Source: an uncultured Prevotellaceae bacterium (GTDB taxonomy: Bacteria > Bacteroidota > Bacteroidia > Bacteroidales > Bacteroidaceae). From it: DNA of 64,000 bases. A model generated the notes under the pieces. That model was not told where the DNA came from and did not search any database. It saw only the letters and a program-made list of their open reading frames with translations. This document shows, in pieces, positions 18,541 to 26,621 of the stretch. A program made the position numbers and the translations under genes. Positions within the stretch are counted from its first letter, which is position 1, and every line of letters begins with the position of its first letter. Location of the stretch: contig CACYQD010000004.1 of assembly GCA_902776475.1 (NCBI GenBank), positions 1 to 64,000 of the forward strand, given 5' to 3'.

Positions 18541-18575
18541 CCCTCTCCCTAGAGGGAGAGGCCAGGTGAGGGGGA
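18541..18575. repeat. REP-like hairpin between the Fur-family gene and purA
   Basis: CTCTCCCT and AGGGAGAG (18543-18560) form an 8-bp stem around two bases, followed by a GGTGAGGGGG tail. It is the same family as the units at 16948-17170, here in the opposite orientation. Confidence 0.7.
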
Positions 18576-18578
18576 CAA

Positions 18579-19049
18579 TCAGGCATTCCTCCTCTTTCTC
18601 AGCCTCGTCAACTTCGACTGGCACGAGCTGCACACCCCATATATATATAAGGTGTAGCCCGACTGGTGGAAGCGGCGCAGTTTCACCGACTGGATGATGC
18701 CTTGCAGCGCCGGCGAGTTCACCTCCTTCACCTTGCCGCAGATGGTGCAGATCTGGTGGCAGTGGTCCTCCGTGGGCACGCACGCCTCATAGCGCGTCTC
18801 CTGCGAGAGGTTGTGCTTCACCACCAACCGTAGTTTCTGGAAGAGGCGGATGGCATTGTAGAGCGTGGCGCGGCTCACCCGGAAGTTTTTCTTCTCCATT
18901 TTCTCGCCCAGTTCCTCCAGCGTGAAATGCCCGCTCATGCCATAGATGGTCTCGAGGATGGCATACCGCTCCGGCGTTTTCCGGAGATGGTTGTCTTCCA
19001 AATAATTTGTGAGCGTGAGCCTTACTCGCTGCAGAATGTCGTCATCCAT
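18579..19049 (-). CDS. Fur-family transcriptional regulator
   Basis: A 156-residue protein of the Fur/PerR/Zur family. The N-terminal winged helix contains LRKTPERYAIL and the recognition helix region RVSRATLYNAIRLFQ. The dimerisation domain has the metal-binding HCHQICTICGKV segment and a second Cys pair, CSSC, near residues 141-144, which probably holds structural zinc. Members sense iron, zinc or peroxide; the sensing metal cannot be decided here. It precedes purA on the same strand and is divergent from the polysaccharide locus, so it could affect the shared intergenic region (inference). Confidence 0.88.
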   Translation of the reverse strand: MDDDILQRVRLTLTNYLEDNHLRKTPERYAILETIYGMSGHFTLEELGEKMEKKNFRVSRATLYNAIRLFQKLRLVVKHNLSQETRYEACVPTEDHCHQICTICGKVKEVNSPALQGIIQSVKLRRFHQSGYTLYIYGVCSSCQSKLTRLRKRRNA

Positions 19050-19072
19050 CTTGGCTAAATCTAATTGATGTG

Positions 19073-19080
19073 CAAAGTTA
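19073..19080 (-). promoter_or_regulatory. Bacteroidota -7 element for the Fur-family gene
   Basis: On the minus strand this reads TAACTTTG, an exact TAnnTTTG match 23 bp before the start codon at 19049. I do not see a good -33 element at the usual distance. Confidence 0.45.
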
Positions 19081-19135
19081 ACTATTTTTTATGACATGGG
19101 GAAAAGCCCAAAACAAAAAATATTTCAACTTAAAA

Positions 19136-19167
19136 CTTGATTAGTATCTTTTTTATTATTACCTTTG
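19136..19167 (+). promoter_or_regulatory. Probable promoter of the polysaccharide locus
   Basis: CTTG at 19136-19139, a 20-bp spacer and TACCTTTG at 19160-19167 fit the Bacteroidota promoter pattern. The predicted start near 19174 leaves a leader of about 155 nt before the first gene. Confidence 0.6.
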
Positions 19168-19297
19168 CAGCACCATTCGCAAAAGGTACGCCCAAGATTA
19201 CTGAATCTGCGAGATGAAAAGGTCAAGATTTAAGAATTATTAACTATACTATTCCATCTTTTAAGCGGTAAAAGGCAGTTTTCTTGGATTAAAATAT

Positions 19298-19319
19298 CTC
19301 ACGCAAACAGTTGTGTGAG
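19298..19319 (+). promoter_or_regulatory. Leader hairpin just before the first polysaccharide gene
   Basis: A 9-bp stem with one G-T pair (CTCACGCAA with TTGTGTGAG) and a 4-nt loop ends 10 bases before the ATG at 19330. No T-run follows. Its position suggests control of translation initiation or transcript stability rather than termination. Confidence 0.45.
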
Positions 19320-19329
19320 GAGAGAAAGC

Positions 19330-19959
19330 ATGTATAAACATTTCTTCAAAAGACTTTTCGACTTTATCATATCCCTAATAGCCCTGGTAATCATTTCGCC
19401 GCTTTTGTTGGTTGTAACCATTTGGTTGCATTTCGCCAACAAAGGTGCAGGAGCCTTTTTTCTGCAAGAACGCCCAGGTAAAAACGCAAAAATTTTCAAG
19501 GTCATCAAATTCAAGACGATGACCGACGAAAGGGATCAGGACGGCAATTTGTTGCCTGATGAAAAAAGGCTGACCAAGGTGGGACGTTTTGTGCGCTCCA
19601 CCTCCATTGATGAACTTCCCCAATTGATCAATGTGCTGAAGGGCGATATGGCCCTGATTGGGCCCAGGCCACTGCTGGTGGAGTACTTGCCATTGTATTC
19701 CAAGGAGCAAGCCCGCCGGCATGAAGTGCGTCCAGGCATCTCCGGATGGGCGCAATGCCATGGGCGTAATGCCATTTCCTGGACGGACAAATTCAAATTG
19801 GATGTGTGGTATGTGGACCATGTCAGTCTGATGACTGATTTGAAAGTGATTTTGATTACCATTAAGAAAGTGTTTTTCAGAGATGGAATTTCACAAGAAG
19901 GACAAGCCACGATGGAAGCGTTCAAGGGCAACGATGAAATCGTGTCTTCTTCTGTTTAG
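19330..19959 (+). CDS. Initiating sugar phosphotransferase (PglC/WcfS-like)
   Basis: A 209-residue phosphoglycosyltransferase that moves a sugar phosphate from a UDP-sugar to undecaprenyl phosphate, the first step of polysaccharide assembly. One N-terminal re-entrant hydrophobic segment (about 8-32) is followed by the catalytic domain: FKVIKFKTMTDERD, TSIDELPQL, GPRPLL and PGISGWAQCHGRN. The short length without extra N-terminal membrane helices is the PglC type rather than the long WcaJ type. The ATG at 19330 is preferred over an upstream GTG at 19315. The next two genes make a 4-amino-6-deoxy sugar, a likely substrate. Confidence 0.9.
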   Translation: MYKHFFKRLFDFIISLIALVIISPLLLVVTIWLHFANKGAGAFFLQERPGKNAKIFKVIKFKTMTDERDQDGNLLPDEKRLTKVGRFVRSTSIDELPQLINVLKGDMALIGPRPLLVEYLPLYSKEQARRHEVRPGISGWAQCHGRNAISWTDKFKLDVWYVDHVSLMTDLKVILITIKKVFFRDGISQEGQATMEAFKGNDEIVSSSV

Positions 19960-20006
19960 TATAGGGAAACGGATGATTTCAAATCAACACAACTAAGTTT
20001 TTGATT

Positions 20007-21167
20007 ATGAACAAAGTATATCTCTGTTTGGCTCACATGAGCGGCAATGAAATGAAATACATCCAAGAGGCATTTGACACCAACTGGGTGGTGCCCCTTG
20101 GACCGAATGTAAACGCCTTCGAGGAGGACCTCGAAAAGTTTACAGGTGAAGGTAAAAAAGTGGTGGCCTTAGCTTCAGGCACTGCTGCCGTGCATCTTGG
20201 CATGATAGCCTTGGGCGTGAAGAAAGGCGACGAGGTGATTTGCCAGAGTTTCACCTTTGCCGCATCCTGCAATCCAGCAGTTTATCTTGGTGCAACTCCT
20301 GTCTTTGTCGGCTCTGAGGAGAAGACATGGAACATGGACCCTAATATGCTGGAAGATGCCATCAAGGACCGAATCCAAAAGACTGGCAAGAAGCCCAAAG
20401 TAATCGTGCCTGTTTATATGTATGGCATGCCAGCCTACATCGATGAGATTATGGAGATTGCCAACCGTTATGATATTCCCTTATTGGAGGATTCCGCTGA
20501 AGCATTTGGTTCCAAATACAAGGGGAAAATGACGGGAGCCATCGGTGCATACGGTGTGATGAGTTTCAATGGCAATAAGATGATCACCACATCCGGTGGT
20601 GGCGCCTTGATTTGCCCAAACGAGGATGCCAAGCGCAAGATCATGTTCTACGCCACCCAAGCTAGGGAAAACAAGCCCTACTATCTCCACAAAGAGATCG
20701 GTTTCAACTACAGGATGAGCAACGTCTGCGCTGGAATCGGCCGTGGCCAGATGACAGTTGTAGAGGATCACATCAAGCATCATCAGCGGATTGCCCAGAT
20801 GTATAGAGAGGCATTTGATGGACACGAAGTGATTCGTTTCCATACCCACCCAGAGGACTATATGGAGCCGAACTATTGGCTCAGCACCATCACTTTTGAG
20901 GATGGCACTGCAGCTTGCACAAATGATATCGAACCGAATGAGAGCGTCATGAAAGCGATGAAAGCGCTTTCAGATGCAGGTATAGAAAGCCGTCCACTTT
21001 GGCGCCCCATGCATACCCAACCCGTCTATAAAGATGCTCCGGCATACGTCAATGGCACATCTGAAAAACTATTCAGAAAAGGTCTATGTCTCCCCTCTGG
21101 TCCATGTGTCACTGACGATGATGTCAATCGGGTGATTTCCATTCTGAAAGAAAGTGTTCGAGCATGA
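20007..21167 (+). CDS. DegT/DnrJ/EryC1 PLP aminotransferase (PglE/WcfR-like)
   Basis: A 386-residue PLP-dependent sugar aminotransferase. The PLP-binding Lys191 lies in MSFNGNKMITT, with the cofactor-binding Asp in EDSAEAFGS (161-169). It would place an amino group on C4 of a UDP-4-keto-6-deoxy sugar. It is followed with a four-base overlap by a 4,6-dehydratase that makes such a ketosugar and is preceded by a PglC-type transferase, the gene set used for bacillosamine or AATGal-type first sugars. The product stereochemistry cannot be read from sequence. A TTG six bases upstream is also in frame; I chose the ATG. Confidence 0.87.
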   Translation: MNKVYLCLAHMSGNEMKYIQEAFDTNWVVPLGPNVNAFEEDLEKFTGEGKKVVALASGTAAVHLGMIALGVKKGDEVICQSFTFAASCNPAVYLGATPVFVGSEEKTWNMDPNMLEDAIKDRIQKTGKKPKVIVPVYMYGMPAYIDEIMEIANRYDIPLLEDSAEAFGSKYKGKMTGAIGAYGVMSFNGNKMITTSGGGALICPNEDAKRKIMFYATQARENKPYYLHKEIGFNYRMSNVCAGIGRGQMTVVEDHIKHHQRIAQMYREAFDGHEVIRFHTHPEDYMEPNYWLSTITFEDGTAACTNDIEPNESVMKAMKALSDAGIESRPLWRPMHTQPVYKDAPAYVNGTSEKLFRKGLCLPSGPCVTDDDVNRVISILKESVRA

Positions 21168-23158
21168 AAAAACAAATCACTGAAATACTATCAGATTTCA
21201 AGAAGCCGTTCAACCATTTGTTGAATTGGTACTTCACCAAGAAAGCACTCCCCTATTGGTCAGTGCTTTTGTTGGATTGTGTAATCTGCTTCATTTCAGG
21301 TATCTTTGTCCTTTTACTTTTCACCAGCGTAACTGAATTATTGAGACATTGGCAAATGGCCTCATTGACCATTTTGCTCTATATGTGTTTCAATCTGATT
21401 GGATTCAGATTATTCCATACCTATGCTGGTGTCATACGCTATTCATCCTTCGTTGATTTGCGTCGGGTGGCATACGCCATGATCTTCTCATGCATTATCG
21501 CAGAAGTCATGCACTACCCCATCTCATGGCTTCATTTTGGTTTCAAAGAACTATTCGGGCACAATCTTTTTGTTCTTCTGAAAGGACGTCAAATATTGGC
21601 CATGTATGCTTTGGCCATGATCCTGATGTGGGCATGGCGCGTGCTGGTCAAGACAATATTTGATGTTTCCTATAAACGTGAACAAGCCCTTCGTACCTTG
21701 ATATATGGTGTAGGAGACGGTGGAGTTGGTCTGGCCAAAAATATCCGTAACATGAAAGACGCCAACTTCTCTTTCCGTGGTTTTTTGACCAGGGATGAGG
21801 ATTTCAGGGGCAGGATGCTCATGGGAGAGAAGGTATATATCGTGAATCGTGAGCTCCCTGATATTTTGGAAGAGAACAAGATACAGGTGGTGTTGATCTC
21901 ACCACTCCAAAACGAACGTTTCCGTAAGGACCAGGAGTTACAGGATACCCTGCTCAATGCCGACATCAAGATCTACATGAGCCAAGGCACCAAGGAGTGG
22001 ACCAAGGACTCTGACTTCTCCAAGGTAGAAATGAAGCCCATCAGCGTTGAAGACCTTCTTCCCCGTGAAGAAATTCAGGTGGACATGTTGAGCGTTGGCA
22101 AGATGCTCACGGGCACTAAAATTCTCGTCACCGGTTCTGCAGGTTCTATCGGCTCTGAAATCGTCCGTCAGATCAGCGCCTACAAACCTGAGGCACTGAT
22201 GCTCATCGATTCCGCCGAGACACCCCAGCATGACATCCGCTTGATGATGGCCCGCAAATGGCCGGGAATCAAGACTACCACAATGGTTACCTCCATTGCC
22301 AATGCTGGTAAGATGGAGCATATCTTCTCCACTTTCCGGCCAGACTACGTTTTCCATGCCGCCGCCTACAAGCATGTCCCGATGATGGAGGACAACCCTA
22401 GTGAGAGCATTCTCAACAATATCTACGGCACGAAAGTCATCGCTGATCTCAGCGTGAAATATGGGGTCAAGAAATTTGTTATGCTCTCCACCGACAAGGC
22501 CGTAAACCCCACCAATGTGATGGGATGCTCGAAACGAATCTGCGAGATCTATGTTCAGAGTCTCGACAACGCCATCAAGGGAGGCAAAGTGAAAGGTGTC
22601 ACCCAATTCGTCACCACACGTTTTGGCAATGTTTTAGGCTCCAATGGCTCTGTAATCCCTCTCTTTGAAAAACAAATCAAGGCTGGTGGACCTGTCACCG
22701 TCACAGACGAACGCATCATCCGCTTCTTCATGCTCATCCCCGAAGCCTGCAAACTCGTTCTGGAAGCTGGTACGCACGGCAATGGAGGTGAGATTTTTGT
22801 CTTCGACATGGGTGAACCTGTCCGCATTGCGGACCTCGCCAAACGCATGATCCGCCTCAGCGGAGCCAAAAATGTGGAAATCAAATATACCGGTCTCCGC
22901 CCAGGGGAAAAGCTGTACGAGGAGCTTCTTGCCACCAACGAGAACACAAAACCCAGTTTCCACAAAAAAATCCGAATCGCCAATGTGCGGGAATACGATT
23001 ACCAATCCGTCGAACAAGATATCGAAGATTTGATACACATCTCTGAGACATACGAAGACATGAAGATTGTCGCCAAGATGAAGGAGATTGTGCCTGAATA
23101 TAAGTCCAATAATTCTGTTTATCAGCAGTTGGACAAAGAAAAAGTTGAAAATGGATAA
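21164..23158 (+). CDS. Membrane UDP-HexNAc 4,6-dehydratase (PglF/WbpM/CapD family)
   Basis: A 664-residue protein with four or so N-terminal membrane helices, a first Rossmann-like segment (GVGDGGVGLA, about 178) and the catalytic SDR domain starting at VTGSAGSIGSE. In the active site STDKAVNPTNVMGCSKR, Met replaces the usual Tyr of YxxxK, as in PglF and WbpM. It converts UDP-GlcNAc to the 4-keto-6-deoxy sugar used by the preceding aminotransferase. The length is normal for the membrane form. It overlaps the genes on both sides (4 and 8 bases). Confidence 0.92.
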   Translation: MKKQITEILSDFKKPFNHLLNWYFTKKALPYWSVLLLDCVICFISGIFVLLLFTSVTELLRHWQMASLTILLYMCFNLIGFRLFHTYAGVIRYSSFVDLRRVAYAMIFSCIIAEVMHYPISWLHFGFKELFGHNLFVLLKGRQILAMYALAMILMWAWRVLVKTIFDVSYKREQALRTLIYGVGDGGVGLAKNIRNMKDANFSFRGFLTRDEDFRGRMLMGEKVYIVNRELPDILEENKIQVVLISPLQNERFRKDQELQDTLLNADIKIYMSQGTKEWTKDSDFSKVEMKPISVEDLLPREEIQVDMLSVGKMLTGTKILVTGSAGSIGSEIVRQISAYKPEALMLIDSAETPQHDIRLMMARKWPGIKTTTMVTSIANAGKMEHIFSTFRPDYVFHAAAYKHVPMMEDNPSESILNNIYGTKVIADLSVKYGVKKFVMLSTDKAVNPTNVMGCSKRICEIYVQSLDNAIKGGKVKGVTQFVTTRFGNVLGSNGSVIPLFEKQIKAGGPVTVTDERIIRFFMLIPEACKLVLEAGTHGNGGEIFVFDMGEPVRIADLAKRMIRLSGAKNVEIKYTGLRPGEKLYEELLATNENTKPSFHKKIRIANVREYDYQSVEQDIEDLIHISETYEDMKIVAKMKEIVPEYKSNNSVYQQLDKEKVENG

Positions 23159-24260
23159 TAAGACTATAACTGTTACATCCCCTCTTCTCCCCGATTTGAA
23201 TGAGTTCGGAGAGATGCTGAAGGATATATGGGAATCGAAATGGATCACCAACAACGGTTCCTATCATAAACGCCTTGAACAAGCTTTGTGCGAATATCTC
23301 AAGGTGCCCTATGTCAGTCTATTCACTAATGGCACCCTGCCATTAATCACTGCCCTTCAGGCACTCCATATCACAGGTGAAGTCATCACTACTCCATACA
23401 GTTTTGTCGCCACGACCCATTCCTTGTGGTGGAACGGCATCAGGCCCGTCTTTGTGGATATTGAATGGGAAACCGGCTGTATGGATCCCAACAAGATAGA
23501 GGCTGCCATCACCCCTAAGACTACAGCCATCATGCCTGTGCATGTCTATGGAAAACCATGCAACGTAAAAGCCATACAGGATATTGCCGACAAATATGGA
23601 CTCAGAGTAATCTATGATGCTGCCCATGCCTTTGGTGTGGATGTCAACGGTGAGAGCATCCTTAACGCTGGCGACATGTCCACCCTCAGTTTCCATGCCA
23701 CCAAGGTCTATAATACAGTGGAAGGTGGAGCATTGGTGATGCACGATGAAAAGACCAAGAAGCGCATAGACTATTTGAAGAACTTTGGTTTTGCCGGAGA
23801 GACAGAAATTGTTGCGCCTGGTATAAATGGCAAAATGGACGAAATCCGCAGCGCATATGGTCTCCTCAATCTGCAGCAGGTAGATAATGCTATAGAAGCC
23901 CGCCATCAAGTCGCCATCCGCTATCGCGAGGCATTAAGAGAAGTCGAAGGTATAGATTTTTGGGATGATCTGCCTGGTGTGAAGCACAATTACAGCTATT
24001 TTCCCATTTTCGTTGATACTAAAAAATATGGCATGACCCGCGATAAACTATATTTCAAGATGAGAGAGCAAGGCATCTTAGGTAGAAGATATTTTTATCC
24101 ACTCATCAGCGATTTCAGCACATATCGCGGACTTCCAAGTGCAAGCAGAGAGAATCTACCTGTGGCGACAAAGATGGCCAACGAGGTTATCTGTCTGCCG
24201 ATGCATCATATACTTTCTGAAGAAGACATTCAAAGAATCTTATCAACTATTATTCGTTAA
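23151..24260 (+). CDS. DegT/DnrJ/EryC1 PLP aminotransferase, second copy
   Basis: A 369-residue sugar aminotransferase with PLP Lys in SFHATKVYNTVEGGAL and the Asp in IYDAAHAFGV. The start at 23151 overlaps the dehydratase gene by eight bases. The N-terminus (ITVTSPLLPDLNEF) resembles VioA/FdtB-type enzymes that act on dTDP-4-keto-6-deoxyhexoses. No rmlA/rmlB pair is present in the window, so the donor nucleotide is uncertain. It is followed by a class I aminotransferase and two ATP-grasp ligases that could modify the new amino group. Confidence 0.83.
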   Translation: MDNKTITVTSPLLPDLNEFGEMLKDIWESKWITNNGSYHKRLEQALCEYLKVPYVSLFTNGTLPLITALQALHITGEVITTPYSFVATTHSLWWNGIRPVFVDIEWETGCMDPNKIEAAITPKTTAIMPVHVYGKPCNVKAIQDIADKYGLRVIYDAAHAFGVDVNGESILNAGDMSTLSFHATKVYNTVEGGALVMHDEKTKKRIDYLKNFGFAGETEIVAPGINGKMDEIRSAYGLLNLQQVDNAIEARHQVAIRYREALREVEGIDFWDDLPGVKHNYSYFPIFVDTKKYGMTRDKLYFKMREQGILGRRYFYPLISDFSTYRGLPSASRENLPVATKMANEVICLPMHHILSEEDIQRILSTIIR

Positions 24261-24264
24261 CAAT

Positions 24265-25425
24265 ATGATCCAACTATCAGAGATATCACAATTAGTTAAG
24301 CCATCTTTAACACGTAAGCTGTTCAATATGGCAAAGCAATTTGATGATGTAATTGATTTTACATTAGGTGACCCAGATGTTCAACCCCATCAGGCCATCA
24401 AAGATGCAGGATGTGCTGCCATACAAGCAGGAAAAACACGCTATTCACAAAATGCCGGATTATTGCCGTTAAGGCAAACTATTAGCGATTACTATCAGCG
24501 CAAAGAAGGTTATCTATATCATCCCGACAATGAGATAATTGTGACCGTAGGAGCAATGGAAGGACTATATCTATCTTTGCTTTCTATGATCAACCCTGGT
24601 GACGAAGTGATTATTCCAGCTCCTTACTATGTGAATTATGTTCAGATGGTCTATATGTGTCATGGCATCCCTGTGGTCATAGATAACCCCAATGCTGAGC
24701 CACTCAGCTTTAACATCGAGGATGTAGAAGCTGCCATTACACCCAAGACCAAAGCTATTATTATCAACACTCCCGCCAATCCTTCTGCTAAATTGATACC
24801 TTGGAACAAGGTTGAGGCGATTGCTGATATTGCCAAGAAACATGATTTGGTTGTTATTTCCGACGAAGTTTATAAATGTCTCATTTATGGTGAGGAGCCC
24901 TTTAAAAGTATTGTTGCCATAGATGGCATGCGTGAGCGGACGGTACTGGTTAATAGTTTGTCTAAAGAATTCTGCATGACAGGTTGGAGAATTGGCTACG
25001 TTCTGGCACCAGAAGAACTGATTGCGACCATGACGAAACTCCAAGAAAATGTTTGTGCTTGTGCACCACTTCCCTCGCAATATGCAGCCATAGAAGCTTT
25101 GAGCGGCAAAGACGATTATTCTTCCCACATGGTGGAGACCTTCAGAAGCAGACGAGATTTGCTTGTTCAAGGAATACAATCCATCTCTGGACTCTCTTGC
25201 AATGCTCCTGAAGCCACTTTTTATCTGATGGTTGATATCTCCAGTACGGGCATGACTTCTGAGCAGTTTGCCATTGAACTACTTAAAGCAGTTCACGTGG
25301 CATTGGTACCAGGCATTACATATGGAAATAGCTGTGATAAATATGTCCGTATAGCTTTCACCATAGAAGAGGACAAAATAAAAGAGGGAATTCGCAGGAT
25401 TCACAATTTCATGACATCACTATGA
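24265..25425 (+). CDS. Class I/II PLP aminotransferase (aspartate aminotransferase-like)
   Basis: A 386-residue fold-type I aminotransferase. Cofactor residues are visible in NTPANPSAK (substrate/PLP Asn), SDEVYKCLIYG and the Schiff-base Lys in NSLSKEFCMTGWRIGY. The start is the ATG at 24265, four bases after the previous stop. This family normally acts on free amino acids, not nucleotide sugars. Its place before two ATP-grasp genes (four-base overlap with the first) suggests that it supplies an amino acid which they attach to the polymer (inference). A housekeeping role is possible but would be odd here. Confidence 0.85.
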   Translation: MIQLSEISQLVKPSLTRKLFNMAKQFDDVIDFTLGDPDVQPHQAIKDAGCAAIQAGKTRYSQNAGLLPLRQTISDYYQRKEGYLYHPDNEIIVTVGAMEGLYLSLLSMINPGDEVIIPAPYYVNYVQMVYMCHGIPVVIDNPNAEPLSFNIEDVEAAITPKTKAIIINTPANPSAKLIPWNKVEAIADIAKKHDLVVISDEVYKCLIYGEEPFKSIVAIDGMRERTVLVNSLSKEFCMTGWRIGYVLAPEELIATMTKLQENVCACAPLPSQYAAIEALSGKDDYSSHMVETFRSRRDLLVQGIQSISGLSCNAPEATFYLMVDISSTGMTSEQFAIELLKAVHVALVPGITYGNSCDKYVRIAFTIEEDKIKEGIRRIHNFMTSL

Positions 25426-26621
25426 AAAGAGTATTGATGCTTGGCGGTTCTATCTATCAGACATACGCCATCAAAGAAGCAGTTCGTCAGGGCCATTATG
25501 TCATTACTTGTGATTATTTGCCAAACAATCCTGGGCATCAGTTCGCACATGAATACCATAATGTGAGCACAACAGACAAGGAAGCCGTTCTGGAACTTGC
25601 AAAAAGCCTAAAGGTTGATGGTATTGTCGCGTACGCATCCGATCCTGCAGCACCGACAGCTGCATACGTATGCGAAAAACTCGGATTGCCTACCAGCCCA
25701 TACCAGTCCGTCGAGATATTGTCGAAAAAACATCTATTTAGGCAATATTTGACTGAGCATGGTTTCAATGTTCCTAAAGCGAAAAGCTACAAGACATTTG
25801 AGGAGGCAGAAGCGGACATAGACTCGTTCAAACTTCCTGTCATGGTGAAACCTGTGGATTCATCAGGTAGCAAGGGAATTAACAAGCTTACTGACAAATC
25901 TCAATTGAAAGCCTTCGTTGAGGATGCATTATCCTATTCAAGAGATAAGATCTTCTTGATTGAAGAGTTTATCGTTAAAAATGGGCCACAAATTTCGGGC
26001 GATGCGTTTTCTGTCGATGGGAAATTAGTTTTCCATTGCTTGGGAAATGAGTTTTACAGCGACAAAGTGGATAAAGATTTCGCTCCACTTGGTGAATGTT
26101 GGCCCACGGTGATGCCAAAAGAAGTTATAGACACATTGGAAAACGATTTGCAACGGCTTATCACTTCTTTGGAAATGAGGAGTAATGCCTACAATGTTGA
26201 AGCCATTTATGGAGAAGACGGAAAAGTCTATATACTTGAACTCGGTGCAAGAAGCGGCGGAAGCCTTATTCCCCAGATAACGGCATTGGCTACCGGAGTA
26301 GATATGGTGCCATACGTCATTAAAGCCGCATTAGGCGAAGACTGTTCTGACTTGAAAATGGCTCCTGTGAAAGGTTTTTGGTCCAACTATATGGCTCATG
26401 CCAATGAAACAGGCAAATATGCCGGCATAGAATACGATGAGGATTTCAAGAAAAACCATCTTGTGGATTACGTGACAGACACCAAGATTGGTGATGATGT
26501 TCATAAATACCGTGACGCACAGGATTGCGTAGGTGAATTAATCCTCAAATACGATAATGCCGAACAGATGACCGAGATGATAGACAATATGGATGACTTC
26601 ATCAGAATTAAAGTGAATTAA
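25422..26621 (+). CDS. ATP-grasp ligase 1
   Basis: A 399-residue ATP-grasp protein. The N-terminal preATP-grasp domain begins VLMLGGSIYQTYA. The ATP-binding part has the VMVKPVDSSGSKGI lysine loop and EEF hinge, and the metal site is in YILELGARSGGS. ATP-grasp enzymes form an acyl phosphate and join it to an amine. In polysaccharide loci such ligases can add amino acids or other carboxylates to amino sugars. It overlaps the aminotransferase (four bases) and the next ATP-grasp (one base), so the three are probably made together. Confidence 0.85.
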   Translation: MKRVLMLGGSIYQTYAIKEAVRQGHYVITCDYLPNNPGHQFAHEYHNVSTTDKEAVLELAKSLKVDGIVAYASDPAAPTAAYVCEKLGLPTSPYQSVEILSKKHLFRQYLTEHGFNVPKAKSYKTFEEAEADIDSFKLPVMVKPVDSSGSKGINKLTDKSQLKAFVEDALSYSRDKIFLIEEFIVKNGPQISGDAFSVDGKLVFHCLGNEFYSDKVDKDFAPLGECWPTVMPKEVIDTLENDLQRLITSLEMRSNAYNVEAIYGEDGKVYILELGARSGGSLIPQITALATGVDMVPYVIKAALGEDCSDLKMAPVKGFWSNYMAHANETGKYAGIEYDEDFKKNHLVDYVTDTKIGDDVHKYRDAQDCVGELILKYDNAEQMTEMIDNMDDFIRIKVN

